Origin: an uncultured Bacilli bacterium
Lineage (GTDB): Bacteria > Bacillota_I > Bacilli_A > RF39 > UBA660
Direction: 5' to 3'
Length of the DNA stretch: 19,724 nucleotides
Assembly: GCA_910583745.1 (NCBI GenBank)
Contig: CAJTZC010000011.1
Span: forward strand, 35,983-55,706
Part shown: one piece after another, positions 7,663 to 15,214 of the stretch
Numbering within the stretch: the stretch's first letter is position 1
Layout: the number at the start of each line of letters is the position of its first letter
The notes under the pieces: model-generated
What the model was told of the DNA's origin: nothing
Seen by the model: the letters and a program-made list of their open reading frames with translations, nothing else
Database searches by the model: none
Translations under genes and position numbers: made by a program

Positions 7663-7689
7663 ATAGATAGGATAAGGAAGTGGGTTTAT

Positions 7690-9420
7690 ATGATAGGAAA
7701 TATCGTCGATATAGATAATGTATATTTAAGTGTTCGGCTTTCTTTCGATGTGACGAAGACTAAAAATCTTCTCAATAACTTTGTCATCATAAAAGATGAG
7801 AATATACAGTTTATCGGAGAAATCGAAAAGATTAAAGACGGCATTGCGAAGGTGCGTTTGGTCGGTGAAGTGGTCGCAGGGAAGGTGCTCTATGGAACGA
7901 TACGTCGTCCTTCCTTTAAATCGGAAGTCTATTTGGTCGCGAAGGATTATATTCCTTTCATTTTGGGTTCCTCTTTCGAAGCCACTTCCTTAAAACTGGG
8001 CCATGCGGCTGTATACGAATCAGAAGTCTCTGCCAATATCGATTCGCTTTTTGGGTCGCACTTCGCGATTTTCGGTTCCACGGGTTCGGGTAAGTCGTGT
8101 GGCTTAGCGCGAATCGTACAAAACCTCTTCACTTTGAACGCTCCTAAGAGAGCAAGAATCATCATCTTCGACGCGTATGGAGAATATAAATCTGCCTTTC
8201 AACATTTGCCAGGAAATTTCTTTAAAACCTATACGACCGATTTGCGGAGCAACGATGCCATATTGAAAGTGCCTCTTTGGCTTTTGACTAAGGACGATAT
8301 CGCTCTGCTGTTGAATGCGACGACGAGTTCGCAACTGTTGATTATCGATAAAGCCTTGCGGTTCGTCAATGTCTTCGCGAGAACGACGAAGGAAGCGAGA
8401 GAATACAAAAATAGCGTCATCGCGAGTGCTCTTTTGGATATTCTCATGAGTGGGCGCAGTCCCGTAAGAATTCGCGACCACGTATTGGCCATTTTGCAGA
8501 AACACAATACGGAGGATTTGAACGTCGAGACAAAAATCGTCCAGCCGGGATATATAAGGACGATAAAGATGTGCATGAACATCGATAGAGATGGCAAGAT
8601 GAGCGCGATTGAAGCCGTCGAGAACAAACTACAAGAGTTTATCATCGACAACATCGAATTGTCTTTGCCGGATGGAAGTTACAAATATACTTTGGAAGAC
8701 CTTTTGGATTCGTTGGAGTTCGCTTTAATCGACGAGGGCGTTTGGAAGAGCGAGGATACATACGATTCCATCAACTTCTTGAAGATTAGACTTCAGAATC
8801 TGATAAAAAACGATTCGAGCAGATATTTCGATTTGGATTATATTTCGCGAGAAGACTTTATTAAGAGTATTTTCAGCATGGACGACGGTAGAAATGCCCA
8901 AATCGTAAACTACAATATAAACTATATCGACGACCGGTTCGCAAAGACGATTACAAAAATCTATTCTAGATTGATTTTCGACTATTCTAAAGATTTGGAG
9001 GTCCGGGCGAGTGAACCTATCAATATCATCTTAGAGGAAGCTCACCGGTATGTCCAAAATGATTCCGATGTCGACGTGATAGGGTACAATATCTTCGAGC
9101 GAATTTGTAAGGAAGGCCGAAAATATGGAGTCTTAATGGGGTTCATTTCTCAAAGGCCTCTTGAACTTTCGGAGACGTGTATCTCTCAATGTTTGAACTT
9201 TTTGATATTTAAAATGACCCACGTGAGAGATTTAGAGTTCATCAAAGGGTCTGTGCCGAATATAACGGAGGACATGCTAGAGAAAATTAAAGCTCTGTAT
9301 CCGGGAAGCGCCTTGGCATTCGGCAAGTCGTTCAGTTTGCCCATCGCGATTGACTTCGAGATGCCTAATCCCTCTCCTGCAAGTGAGAATGCAGAAATAT
9401 ATAAAATTTGGTTCAGTTAA
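7690..9420 (+). CDS. HerA-type hexameric ATPase/DNA translocase
   Basis: The 576-residue protein has the HerA architecture. It starts with a beta-rich HAS-barrel-like domain (residues about 1-95), followed by a RecA-type motor with Walker A GSTGSGKS (129-136) and Walker B INIILEEAH (about 444-452). Next come the conserved CKEGRKYGVLMGFISQRP segment and an ALAFG motif near the C-terminus. HerA proteins form hexameric rings that move DNA, usually with the nuclease NurA; bacterial versions also partner with Sir2 or other effectors in phage defence. No NurA, Sir2 or nuclease gene is adjacent, so the partner is unknown or encoded elsewhere. The start at 7690 is chosen for its ribosome binding site 9 bp upstream and because the longer frame runs through the promoter. 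A terminator follows, so it seems to be a single-gene unit. Confidence 0.88.
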   Translation: MIGNIVDIDNVYLSVRLSFDVTKTKNLLNNFVIIKDENIQFIGEIEKIKDGIAKVRLVGEVVAGKVLYGTIRRPSFKSEVYLVAKDYIPFILGSSFEATSLKLGHAAVYESEVSANIDSLFGSHFAIFGSTGSGKSCGLARIVQNLFTLNAPKRARIIIFDAYGEYKSAFQHLPGNFFKTYTTDLRSNDAILKVPLWLLTKDDIALLLNATTSSQLLIIDKALRFVNVFARTTKEAREYKNSVIASALLDILMSGRSPVRIRDHVLAILQKHNTEDLNVETKIVQPGYIRTIKMCMNIDRDGKMSAIEAVENKLQEFIIDNIELSLPDGSYKYTLEDLLDSLEFALIDEGVWKSEDTYDSINFLKIRLQNLIKNDSSRYFDLDYISREDFIKSIFSMDDGRNAQIVNYNINYIDDRFAKTITKIYSRLIFDYSKDLEVRASEPINIILEEAHRYVQNDSDVDVIGYNIFERICKEGRKYGVLMGFISQRPLELSETCISQCLNFLIFKMTHVRDLEFIKGSVPNITEDMLEKIKALYPGSALAFGKSFSLPIAIDFEMPNPSPASENAEIYKIWFS

Positions 9421-9421
9421 A

Positions 9422-9443
9422 AAGTTCCCTAAGGAATTTTTTT
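9422..9443 (+). terminator. Terminator of the HerA-type gene
   Basis: AAGTTCC (9422-9428) pairs with GGAATTT (9433-9439) around a CTAA loop, with one G-T pair, and the right arm runs into seven consecutive T (9437-9443). It begins two bases after the stop codon. Confidence 0.7.
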
Positions 9444-9494
9444 ATGGAGCAAACTATTGAAATGTAAAGTAGAAATGTTCTTTTAAGCAATAAT

Positions 9495-9524
9495 TTGGAC
9501 AAAAATAATCGTTTTTGTTATAAT
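9495..9524 (+). promoter_or_regulatory. Promoter of the UVR-repeat protein gene
   Basis: TTGGAC (9495-9500) and a perfect TATAAT (9519-9524) are 18 bp apart. The leader before AAGGAG (9533-9538) would be only a few bases. Confidence 0.75.
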
Positions 9525-9547
9525 TGTTTTGTAAGGAGATAGATTTT

Positions 9548-11242
9548 ATGCGCTATTTAAAGAGAGTAATAACTGAAGATAAGGACTTGGTTCTATCTAT
9601 TGACAGCACGGATAAGGATTTGGCTCTATCTACCATTATGAATCCAGATACTATAGATTGGAAAGAAGTTTTGGGTGAAATCGATAAAGTAGTAAGCTTA
9701 GGAGAAGATTCTAATAAATATCGAGTTGCCAAGGGTCAGGGAATAGATTATCACGGTTCAATTATTTGTTGGATTGATTATAAACAGTATTGTGTTTTTA
9801 TAGAAGATAAACCATATGAAAATATGTTAAATCTGGGAGAGGGTTTTGCTCGTGAAGAACTAGCAGAATATATTGTTGGTAAAAAGGATTCTGAAACGGG
9901 TCTCTTGATGGCGCCTAAAGATACAGATTTTGGTTTTACAATTCCATTTCTTTTAGGAATGGCTTCAGAATTTCAAGTTTTACCGACTAGCGATTTTACT
10001 AAAGCCCCAGAGGAAATCTACGAACAGAAAGATAGCGAGAAAATCAACTATTTCCGGAAAGTATCGACTGATCGTGGAGATTATGTTCTAGTATATGGTT
10101 TGGATTCTTTACAAGATTTAGATACAATGATAAATGATTTAACTGAAAGTCTTCCCGCCACACTTGATTTAATTTTCGCTTCAGGTAAAGATATCTCTAT
10201 GAATAGTGAGTTTAGTTGGATGAAATATGAGGATTATATGGGTTTTATGAATCGTATCCGCACAGTCAATCCATTGTTTCCTGTTCCTATCGAGGTAGAT
10301 GAATCTAAAGTGACCTCGATTTCGACTACAGATAAAAACGAGTTTTTGGGTCAATTCTATGCACTTGTCAACAATAGTGAACGTGTTATCACTTTGCCGC
10401 CGCTAGATATAAGAGCTGTTGAAACACTATCTGAACCTGATTTTGAATCTGGACTTAGACCTGAAAGTAAAGCCTCTTTAGATGATGAAACAAAAGGAAT
10501 AATGCTAAAAGATGAAATAGTTCAACTTAAAAAGGAAATCGCCGAAGCGCAGGAAAACGGAAATTACCAGTTGGCTGCAGAGTTGAAACAAAAATTAACT
10601 ATGTTGATGCAGGAGAAGGGCTATATAGATTACGATGAACTTCGAACTGCTGTCAATACTCAGATGAAAAGTGCAATCGCGGAGATGGATTACCGAAAAG
10701 TCGGCGAATTGAGACAACATCTAGAAACACTCAATTTTGCTGAGAGTAAAAGCAGTTTGCCTATCGAAGAACAGATTGCTCTTTTTGAAGAGAGGGCTAG
10801 GACATCAGAAGCACAAAATGATTATATCTCTAAAATTATTTTCCTAGATTTAGCAGGGAGACTGAAATTAGCAGGGAAGAGGAATGAAAAGTTTCCAACT
10901 GCAGTGGCTGTACCTGGACCTGAAAGCAAAGTCCCTTTAGAAGAAGCAAAAGGTACCATGTCAGAAAATGATATCAACTACGACGCAATTCGAAATGATA
11001 TAGGCATCGAAATACAGGGTGCTATTGCTGAAATGGATTACCAAAGAGTCGGAGAATTAAGACAGCATTTGGCAGTTTTGGACTATGCACAGAGCCAAAA
11101 TGCTTTACCTTATGAAGAGAAAATGGCTCTATTTGAACAGAAAGTAACAGAAGCAGAGATGACTGGGGACTACATCTCTAGAGCAGCCTATTTGCAATTA
11201 ATACAAGTTTTAGAAGAATCTAAAAGTATTATGTACTTTTAG
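9548..11242 (+). CDS. Large protein of unknown function with UVR-like helical repeats
   Basis: This 564-residue soluble protein is not recognised. The N-terminal 310 residues are a mixed domain with no motif I know. From about 10500 on, helical units of the UVR type appear. One, KKEIAEAQENGNYQLAAEL, is followed by two long direct repeats of about 80 residues, encoded near 10619-10875 and 10967-11224. Each repeat has AIAEMDYxxVGELRQHL, then an EEQIALFE/EEKMALFE segment, then NDYIS/GDYIS. UVR motifs bind partner proteins in UvrB, UvrC and McsA, so a scaffold or adaptor role is plausible but unproven. The start at 9548 is set by AAGGAG 9 bp upstream; the TTG at 9524 lies in the -10 box. It has its own promoter and a terminator at 11248-11275. 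Confidence 0.75.
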   Translation: MRYLKRVITEDKDLVLSIDSTDKDLALSTIMNPDTIDWKEVLGEIDKVVSLGEDSNKYRVAKGQGIDYHGSIICWIDYKQYCVFIEDKPYENMLNLGEGFAREELAEYIVGKKDSETGLLMAPKDTDFGFTIPFLLGMASEFQVLPTSDFTKAPEEIYEQKDSEKINYFRKVSTDRGDYVLVYGLDSLQDLDTMINDLTESLPATLDLIFASGKDISMNSEFSWMKYEDYMGFMNRIRTVNPLFPVPIEVDESKVTSISTTDKNEFLGQFYALVNNSERVITLPPLDIRAVETLSEPDFESGLRPESKASLDDETKGIMLKDEIVQLKKEIAEAQENGNYQLAAELKQKLTMLMQEKGYIDYDELRTAVNTQMKSAIAEMDYRKVGELRQHLETLNFAESKSSLPIEEQIALFEERARTSEAQNDYISKIIFLDLAGRLKLAGKRNEKFPTAVAVPGPESKVPLEEAKGTMSENDINYDAIRNDIGIEIQGAIAEMDYQRVGELRQHLAVLDYAQSQNALPYEEKMALFEQKVTEAEMTGDYISRAAYLQLIQVLEESKSIMYF

Positions 11243-11247
11243 GTAAT

Positions 11248-11275
11248 GGTCTAGTGGAAACACTAGCCCTTTTTG
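11248..11275 (+). terminator. Terminator of the UVR-repeat protein gene
   Basis: CTAGTG (11251-11256) and CACTAG (11261-11266) form a stem with a GAAA tetraloop, extended by two G-C pairs beyond one mismatch, followed by TTTTT. Confidence 0.85.
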
Positions 11276-11381
11276 TTTAAGTGTTTTGTTAGTAATGAAA
11301 TCGATTTTAAGTACAGATACTTACGCGTATTTGGACTTTCACCACCGAGTTATATGCCATGCTTGGCACACAAATAAAAGA

Positions 11382-11409
11382 ATTGTCAGAAATTTGCTTT
11401 CATGACAAT
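11382..11409 (-). terminator. Terminator of the YjcZ-like gene
   Basis: ATTGTCA (11382-11388) pairs with TGACAAT (11403-11409), with an inner GAAA/TTTC stem. On the minus strand it follows the stop of the YjcZ-like gene by 7 bp and is followed by TCTTTTA. A run of seven T on the plus strand (11412-11418) would also let it act in the other direction. Confidence 0.75.
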
Positions 11410-11416
11410 CCTTTTT

Positions 11417-11632
11417 TTAGCGTCTTGGTCCTTGATTATTGTTGTAGTTATTTCCGCCGTACCATCCTGCTCCGATTATGATTACGAGTAAGATGAATAG
11501 TACTATCCAAAGAGCTGCGCCTAAACCGTAACCGCCTTGAGTATATCCGACGAATCCGTTATTGCAGCAAGGATTTTGGTAGTAACCGCTGTTCGCTCCG
11601 GCATAACCATTGTTATATCCGTAATAATACAT
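11417..11632 (-). CDS. Small YjcZ-like spore-associated membrane protein
   Basis: This 71-residue protein has a tyrosine-, glycine- and asparagine-rich front (MYYYGYNNGYAGANSGYY, then NPCCNN) and one C-terminal transmembrane helix, GLGAALWIVLFILLVIIIGA, followed by a short NYNNNQGPRR tail. The helix closely resembles that of the YjcZ family of tiny sporulation proteins, although most of those lack such a long Tyr/Gly front. AGGAGG (complement of 11640-11645) is 7 bp before the ATG. A SigK-like promoter lies just upstream, which supports expression in the mother cell late in sporulation and a place in spore outer layers. It is convergent with the UVR-repeat protein gene. Confidence 0.82.
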   Translation of the reverse strand: MYYYGYNNGYAGANSGYYQNPCCNNGFVGYTQGGYGLGAALWIVLFILLVIIIGAGWYGGNNYNNNQGPRR

Positions 11633-11656
11633 AAGTAAACCTCCTAACTCCTACTA

Positions 11657-11684
11657 TAATGTATGGTAAACGTTCATAATATGT
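11657..11684 (-). promoter_or_regulatory. SigK/SigE-like promoter of the YjcZ-like gene
   Basis: On the minus strand the sequence reads AC (11684-11683), 17 bp, then CATACATTA (11665-11657). This fits the known SigK pattern AC-N17-CATAnnnTA exactly, and its -10 also fits SigE (CATACAnT). It ends 24 bp before the ATG and lies just upstream of AGGAGG. The cognate sigma gene is in the same window at 6882-7577. Confidence 0.6.
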
Positions 11685-11768
11685 CACAATAAGTATATTC
11701 AAAATCGATATTTTCATTCGAGGAAGTTGTAAGAAGGGAGAACGATTAAAAAAATGTTTTGATTAGTT

Positions 11769-11797
11769 TTGACATCACCGATGAAATGACATATAAT
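11769..11797 (+). promoter_or_regulatory. Consensus promoter of tyrS-miaA
   Basis: TTGACA (11769-11774), 17 bp, TATAAT (11792-11797): a perfect sigma-A consensus. Transcription should start near 11804, leaving a leader of under 20 bases. There is thus no room for the T-box leader that controls tyrS in many Firmicutes. Confidence 0.9.
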
Positions 11798-11820
11798 TGT
11801 CTTTAAGAGGAGAGATTATA

Positions 11821-13002
11821 ATGACTTTATTTGAAGAATTAAAATGGCGCGGATTGGTCAAAGATATGACGAGTCCAGGGATAGAAAAACTTTTAAACGA
11901 AGGCGAAGTGACTTTTTATATCGGTACAGACCCTACGGGTGACTCTCTGCACATTGGACATCTTTCTAGCTTTTTAATCTGTAAAAGGCTTGCCGAACAC
12001 GGACATCATCCAATCATTCTTGTAGGGGGTGCAACCGGTTTAATCGGTGACCCTAGACCGTCCAAAGAGCGCGAGATGATTACGGTCGAGAAGGTCAACG
12101 AAAATGTAGAAAAACTCACAAAACAGTTGAAAAAGACTTTTGGAAATTACGAATTCGTCAACAATTACGAATGGAGTAAAGATGTAGACTTTATATCCTT
12201 TCTAAGAGATTATGGCAAATATTTCAATGTCAACTATATGGTCAACAAGGATATCGTAAAAAGACGTCTCGATGAGGGAATTACTTATACAGAGTTTTCT
12301 TATCAAATCATGCAAGCTATGGATTTTTATCATCTATATAAGGAAAAGAACTGTATCATGCAGGTAGCTGGTCAAGACCAATGGGGAAACATCACGAGTG
12401 GAGTCGATTTGATTCGAAAGAAACTCGGCAAAGAAGCGTATGCCTTTACGATGCCTCTCGTCACGAAAAAAGATGGGACGAAGTTCGGCAAAAGCGAAGG
12501 GAAAGCGATTTGGCTCGATCCCGAACAGACGAGTCCATACGAGTTCTATCAATTTTTTGTAAATGCAGAAGATGAGATGGTCATCGAGTATTTGAAACGA
12601 TTTACATTCTTAACGCGCGAAGAAATAGAGGCTTTGGAAAGTTCTCATCAAAAACAACCTGAATTGCGAGAAGCACACAAAGCGTTGGCGTTTGAGGTCA
12701 CGAAATTCGTCCATGGTGAAGAGGAAGCGCTAAATGCAAAGAAGATGAGTGAAGATATATTTAGTGGGGGCGTAGACAATATGCCTGTCGTCGAGTCATC
12801 TTTGGCTGTCGGTTCTGGACTTCTCGATGTGCTCGTCGATGCGGGATTTGCTCCTTCTAAAAGTGAAGCGAGAAGACTCGTCGAACAAGGTGGAATAACG
12901 GTAGACGGCGTAAAAGCTACTGATCCTAAAGCGACGATCGATACCCAAGAGGTTGCCATTCAAAAAGGCAAAAAGGTGTTCAAGAGGGTGTTGCTAAAGT
13001 AA
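11821..13002 (+). CDS. tyrS: Tyrosyl-tRNA synthetase
   Basis: TyrS activates tyrosine with ATP and loads it onto tRNA-Tyr. The 393-residue protein is a class I synthetase with the HIGH motif at residues 44-47 (DSLHIGHL) and the KMSKS-equivalent KFGKS at 221-225. A C-terminal S4 RNA-binding domain (SKSEARRLVEQGGITVDG) completes the family layout. The start is the ATG at 11821 with a GGAG site 8 bp upstream; the TTG at 11797 is inside the -10 box and cannot be used. The stop codon overlaps the start of miaA by one base (TAATG), so both genes are translated from one mRNA. The strong promoter and missing T-box suggest constitutive expression. Confidence 0.97.
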   Translation: MTLFEELKWRGLVKDMTSPGIEKLLNEGEVTFYIGTDPTGDSLHIGHLSSFLICKRLAEHGHHPIILVGGATGLIGDPRPSKEREMITVEKVNENVEKLTKQLKKTFGNYEFVNNYEWSKDVDFISFLRDYGKYFNVNYMVNKDIVKRRLDEGITYTEFSYQIMQAMDFYHLYKEKNCIMQVAGQDQWGNITSGVDLIRKKLGKEAYAFTMPLVTKKDGTKFGKSEGKAIWLDPEQTSPYEFYQFFVNAEDEMVIEYLKRFTFLTREEIEALESSHQKQPELREAHKALAFEVTKFVHGEEEALNAKKMSEDIFSGGVDNMPVVESSLAVGSGLLDVLVDAGFAPSKSEARRLVEQGGITVDGVKATDPKATIDTQEVAIQKGKKVFKRVLLK

Positions 13003-13853
13003 TGATTGTATGTGTAGTCGGTCCTACGGGAGTAGGTAAAACGAAATTGGCTGAAACTTTGGCTGTCAAGTACGACGCGGTCGTCGTCAATTGTGATGCG
13101 ATGCAAGTCTATAGAGAAATGAATATCGGGACGGCTAAATATACGCAAGAGGAAGATATGGGGCAACCCCATGAGCTTTTCGATATAGTCAATCCCGATG
13201 AAAATTATTCCGTCTATAACTATCAAAAAGATTTGCGTCGAATTCTTGCCGAATACAAGGGTAGAAATGTCGTCCTCGTAGGTGGAACCGGCTTGTATTT
13301 GAAAGCGGGTTTATATAACTATGAATTCGATGAGAGAGAAGATTACAACGATTATGAAGGCTATAGCAACGAAGAGTTGTATAATATGTTACTCGAACGC
13401 GATGCTTCGACAGACGTGCATGTGAACAATCGGAGACGTTTAATCTCAAAATTAAACTCTACAAGGACTAGCAATCGTAAGGACGAGTTGTTGTATCAAG
13501 ATGTCTCTATCATCGGTCTTACGTCTCCGCGGGAAGTACTCTATGAAAAATTGGACGCGCGAGTCGATAAAATGATTGAAGAAGGTCTGTTGGAAGAGGT
13601 CGACAATCTCTATAGAAAATATGGAATGACGAAGGCGATTCGAACTGGCATAAGTTATAAAGAAATTGTCGCATACTTCGATGGATTGATGACTTTGGAT
13701 GAGGCAAAGAGGTACTTGAAGCAGCAGAACAGAAACTATGCTAAAAGGCAATACACATGGTTTAATCGGCAGATGGACGTCGAATGGTTCGATGTCGATT
13801 ATGATAACTTTCAACATACGATAGAAGAAGTTGTGACCTATCTCAGTAAGTAA
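13002..13853 (+). CDS. miaA: tRNA dimethylallyltransferase MiaA
   Basis: MiaA adds a dimethylallyl group to N6 of A37 in tRNAs that read codons starting with U. The 283-residue protein shows the P-loop GPTGVGKT (7-14), the conserved Asp in NCDAMQVYREMNIGTAK (D32), GGTGLYLKAGL, GTGISYKEI as RTGISYKEI, and the C-terminal RQYTWFNRQ. It is slightly short for the family (usually about 300), mainly through compact loops. The usual DSMQ reads DAMQ here. There is no separate ribosome binding site, and the TAATG overlap with tyrS indicates coupled translation. A terminator follows at 13878-13910. Confidence 0.95.
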   Translation: MIVCVVGPTGVGKTKLAETLAVKYDAVVVNCDAMQVYREMNIGTAKYTQEEDMGQPHELFDIVNPDENYSVYNYQKDLRRILAEYKGRNVVLVGGTGLYLKAGLYNYEFDEREDYNDYEGYSNEELYNMLLERDASTDVHVNNRRRLISKLNSTRTSNRKDELLYQDVSIIGLTSPREVLYEKLDARVDKMIEEGLLEEVDNLYRKYGMTKAIRTGISYKEIVAYFDGLMTLDEAKRYLKQQNRNYAKRQYTWFNRQMDVEWFDVDYDNFQHTIEEVVTYLSK

Positions 13854-13877
13854 ATCAAATCTTTTTGAAAATATTTT

Positions 13878-13910
13878 AAAATTGCAATTGAACGTTTATT
13901 GCAATTTTTT
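13878..13910 (+). terminator. Terminator of tyrS-miaA
   Basis: AAAATTGCAAT (13878-13888) pairs perfectly with ATTGCAATTTT (13898-13908) around a 9-base loop, and the arm runs into six T. Confidence 0.92.
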
Positions 13911-13918
13911 GGTGGCGT

Positions 13919-13947
13919 TTGACTTTTTCCTTATTTTTTGGTAAGAT
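13919..13947 (+). promoter_or_regulatory. Promoter of the four-gene unknown operon
   Basis: TTGACT (13919-13924), 17 bp, TAAGAT (13942-13947). It lies just after the miaA terminator and 47 bp before the start codon at 13995. A GTG-initiated longer frame from 13938 would start inside it. Confidence 0.75.
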
Positions 13948-13994
13948 ATGCACATTTATCGCGTATAGATATCTTTAAAAAGGGGGAGGTTTCT

Positions 13995-15179
13995 ATGGCT
14001 ACGAAGCAAGATTTATCTAGACTTTGTCTCTTTACGGATGTAAAAAATAGCTTTACTCGGAGAGAGCTAAAAGACAACTTTAACTTTTCAGAAGGAGATT
14101 TCTCTCTTTTAAAAAGAACGGAATATATTTTGGAGACAGGTCCCAAAATATATTCCGTTCAGACGTGGTTTATCGAGAAAAACTATAGAACTGAATTTGA
14201 GAATGAACTTCGGGACTCTATCAGTAAATCAGAATTTTCAAAAGCCTTGTCTATACTCGGTAAACTTTTTGCATTGCAAGATACAGAAAAAACTTTTCAG
14301 TACAATTTTATTTTGTTTTTAATCAGTCAAGCGATAGATATAGGAGAGCCATGGTGTCATATTGTGAGAAACCTCGTCCTCGAGGATATTCGAGCAGAAA
14401 GCAAATCCCCTTTAGAGAACTTGTCACGAGAATTAGCTTTTCGGGGAGAGTTCTTAGAATCTTTGAACGTTTTGCATCGCATACAAAAAGAACCAAGAGT
14501 TCTCGATTTTTATGACGATTTAGCCATCATGTTGATGGCTGCTGTTTTGAATAGACGAATGAATGAGAAAATGGCTCTGTTTGAATGCATTCAGAATAAT
14601 GATATAGAGCGTTTAAATATCATGTTGAGCCACTTCTCTATGAAACGTCATTTAGGAGAACGCGAAAAGGTGACACAAATCTACGGTCAAGTCTTGGCGG
14701 CTACACAAAAATTTGGAGTTAAACCTCGAAAATTCAGGACCGATTTCACTACAGAAAGAGAACTGATATTCGTAGGTGACTTTGATAAAATCGCTGAAAT
14801 GAAGAGAAAAGAACTCAAGTTTAAGAGAACTCTTAAAAATCCAAACATTGCTGAGATGTTGCTCGTCCGGTTGAGAAGAATCGCAAGCGATAAGAAAGAA
14901 GAAACTTTGGAGATGTGTGTCGTGCCGATGTGTGCACTCTATGAACTAATCACGCATTTGGAACGAGAAGATTACGAGAGTGCTTCCTCGTCATTAGAGA
15001 GACTTTTAGACTGTCTCGGTATAGAAAATAGAAACAGTTCTCTTTTAGAAACGGTGCTTAGAAGTTGTAAAAGAGGCGATTATGGTGAAGCGTGTAGGCT
15101 CTTCGACAGTCTCTATCTTTCCCATATCGCATCCGCGAAAAAAAACAGAAATGTACGTGATATAAGAGATAAATATTAA
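13995..15179 (+). CDS. Helical-repeat protein of unknown function, possible N-terminal winged helix
   Basis: The 394-residue soluble protein is not recognised. Its first 55 residues resemble a winged-helix fold (SFTRRELKDNFNFSEGDFSL, then KIYSVQTWF). The rest seems built of TPR-like helical units with a shared pattern of an acidic or glycine residue, an aromatic or acidic residue, and spaced leucines. Examples are SKSEFSKALSILGKL, FRGEFLESLNVLHRI, LEREDYESASSSLERLL and CKRGDYGEACRLFDSL. Such proteins usually bind other proteins. The start is the ATG at 13995, preceded by AGGGGGAGG. It is the first gene of an operon (35 bp to the next gene). A perfect 18-bp inverted repeat lies inside it at 14116-14160. 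Confidence 0.75.
   Translation: MATKQDLSRLCLFTDVKNSFTRRELKDNFNFSEGDFSLLKRTEYILETGPKIYSVQTWFIEKNYRTEFENELRDSISKSEFSKALSILGKLFALQDTEKTFQYNFILFLISQAIDIGEPWCHIVRNLVLEDIRAESKSPLENLSRELAFRGEFLESLNVLHRIQKEPRVLDFYDDLAIMLMAAVLNRRMNEKMALFECIQNNDIERLNIMLSHFSMKRHLGEREKVTQIYGQVLAATQKFGVKPRKFRTDFTTERELIFVGDFDKIAEMKRKELKFKRTLKNPNIAEMLLVRLRRIASDKKEETLEMCVVPMCALYELITHLEREDYESASSSLERLLDCLGIENRNSSLLETVLRSCKRGDYGEACRLFDSLYLSHIASAKKNRNVRDIRDKY
14116..14160. repeat. Perfect 18-bp inverted repeat inside the coding region
   Basis: The left arm GAACGGAATATATTTTGG (14116-14133) and the right arm CCAAAATATATTCCGTTC (14143-14160) match without mismatch around a 9-base loop. In the mRNA this is a very stable hairpin spanning about codons 41-56. 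It is coding and has no T tract. Confidence 0.95.
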
Positions 15180-15214
15180 ATAAAAAAAACTATAAAATAA
15201 AAGGAGAAATCGAT

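Noticed and set aside
7639..7689. Longer N-terminus of the HerA-type ATPase from an ATG-like start at 7639
   Set aside because: The extension runs through the -10 box of the promoter at 7634-7662 and has no ribosome binding site; the ATG at 7690 has one.
9524..9547. TTG start of the UVR-repeat protein at 9524
   Set aside because: It lies in the -10 box and reads through the AAGGAG site that serves the ATG at 9548.
11633..11820. T-box leader of tyrS
   Set aside because: The consensus promoter leaves under 20 bases of leader, and no T-box sequence or anti-terminator is visible.
13938..13994. Upstream start of the helical-repeat protein at 13938
   Set aside because: It falls inside the promoter (13919-13947); the ATG at 13995 has AGGGGGAGG just before it.
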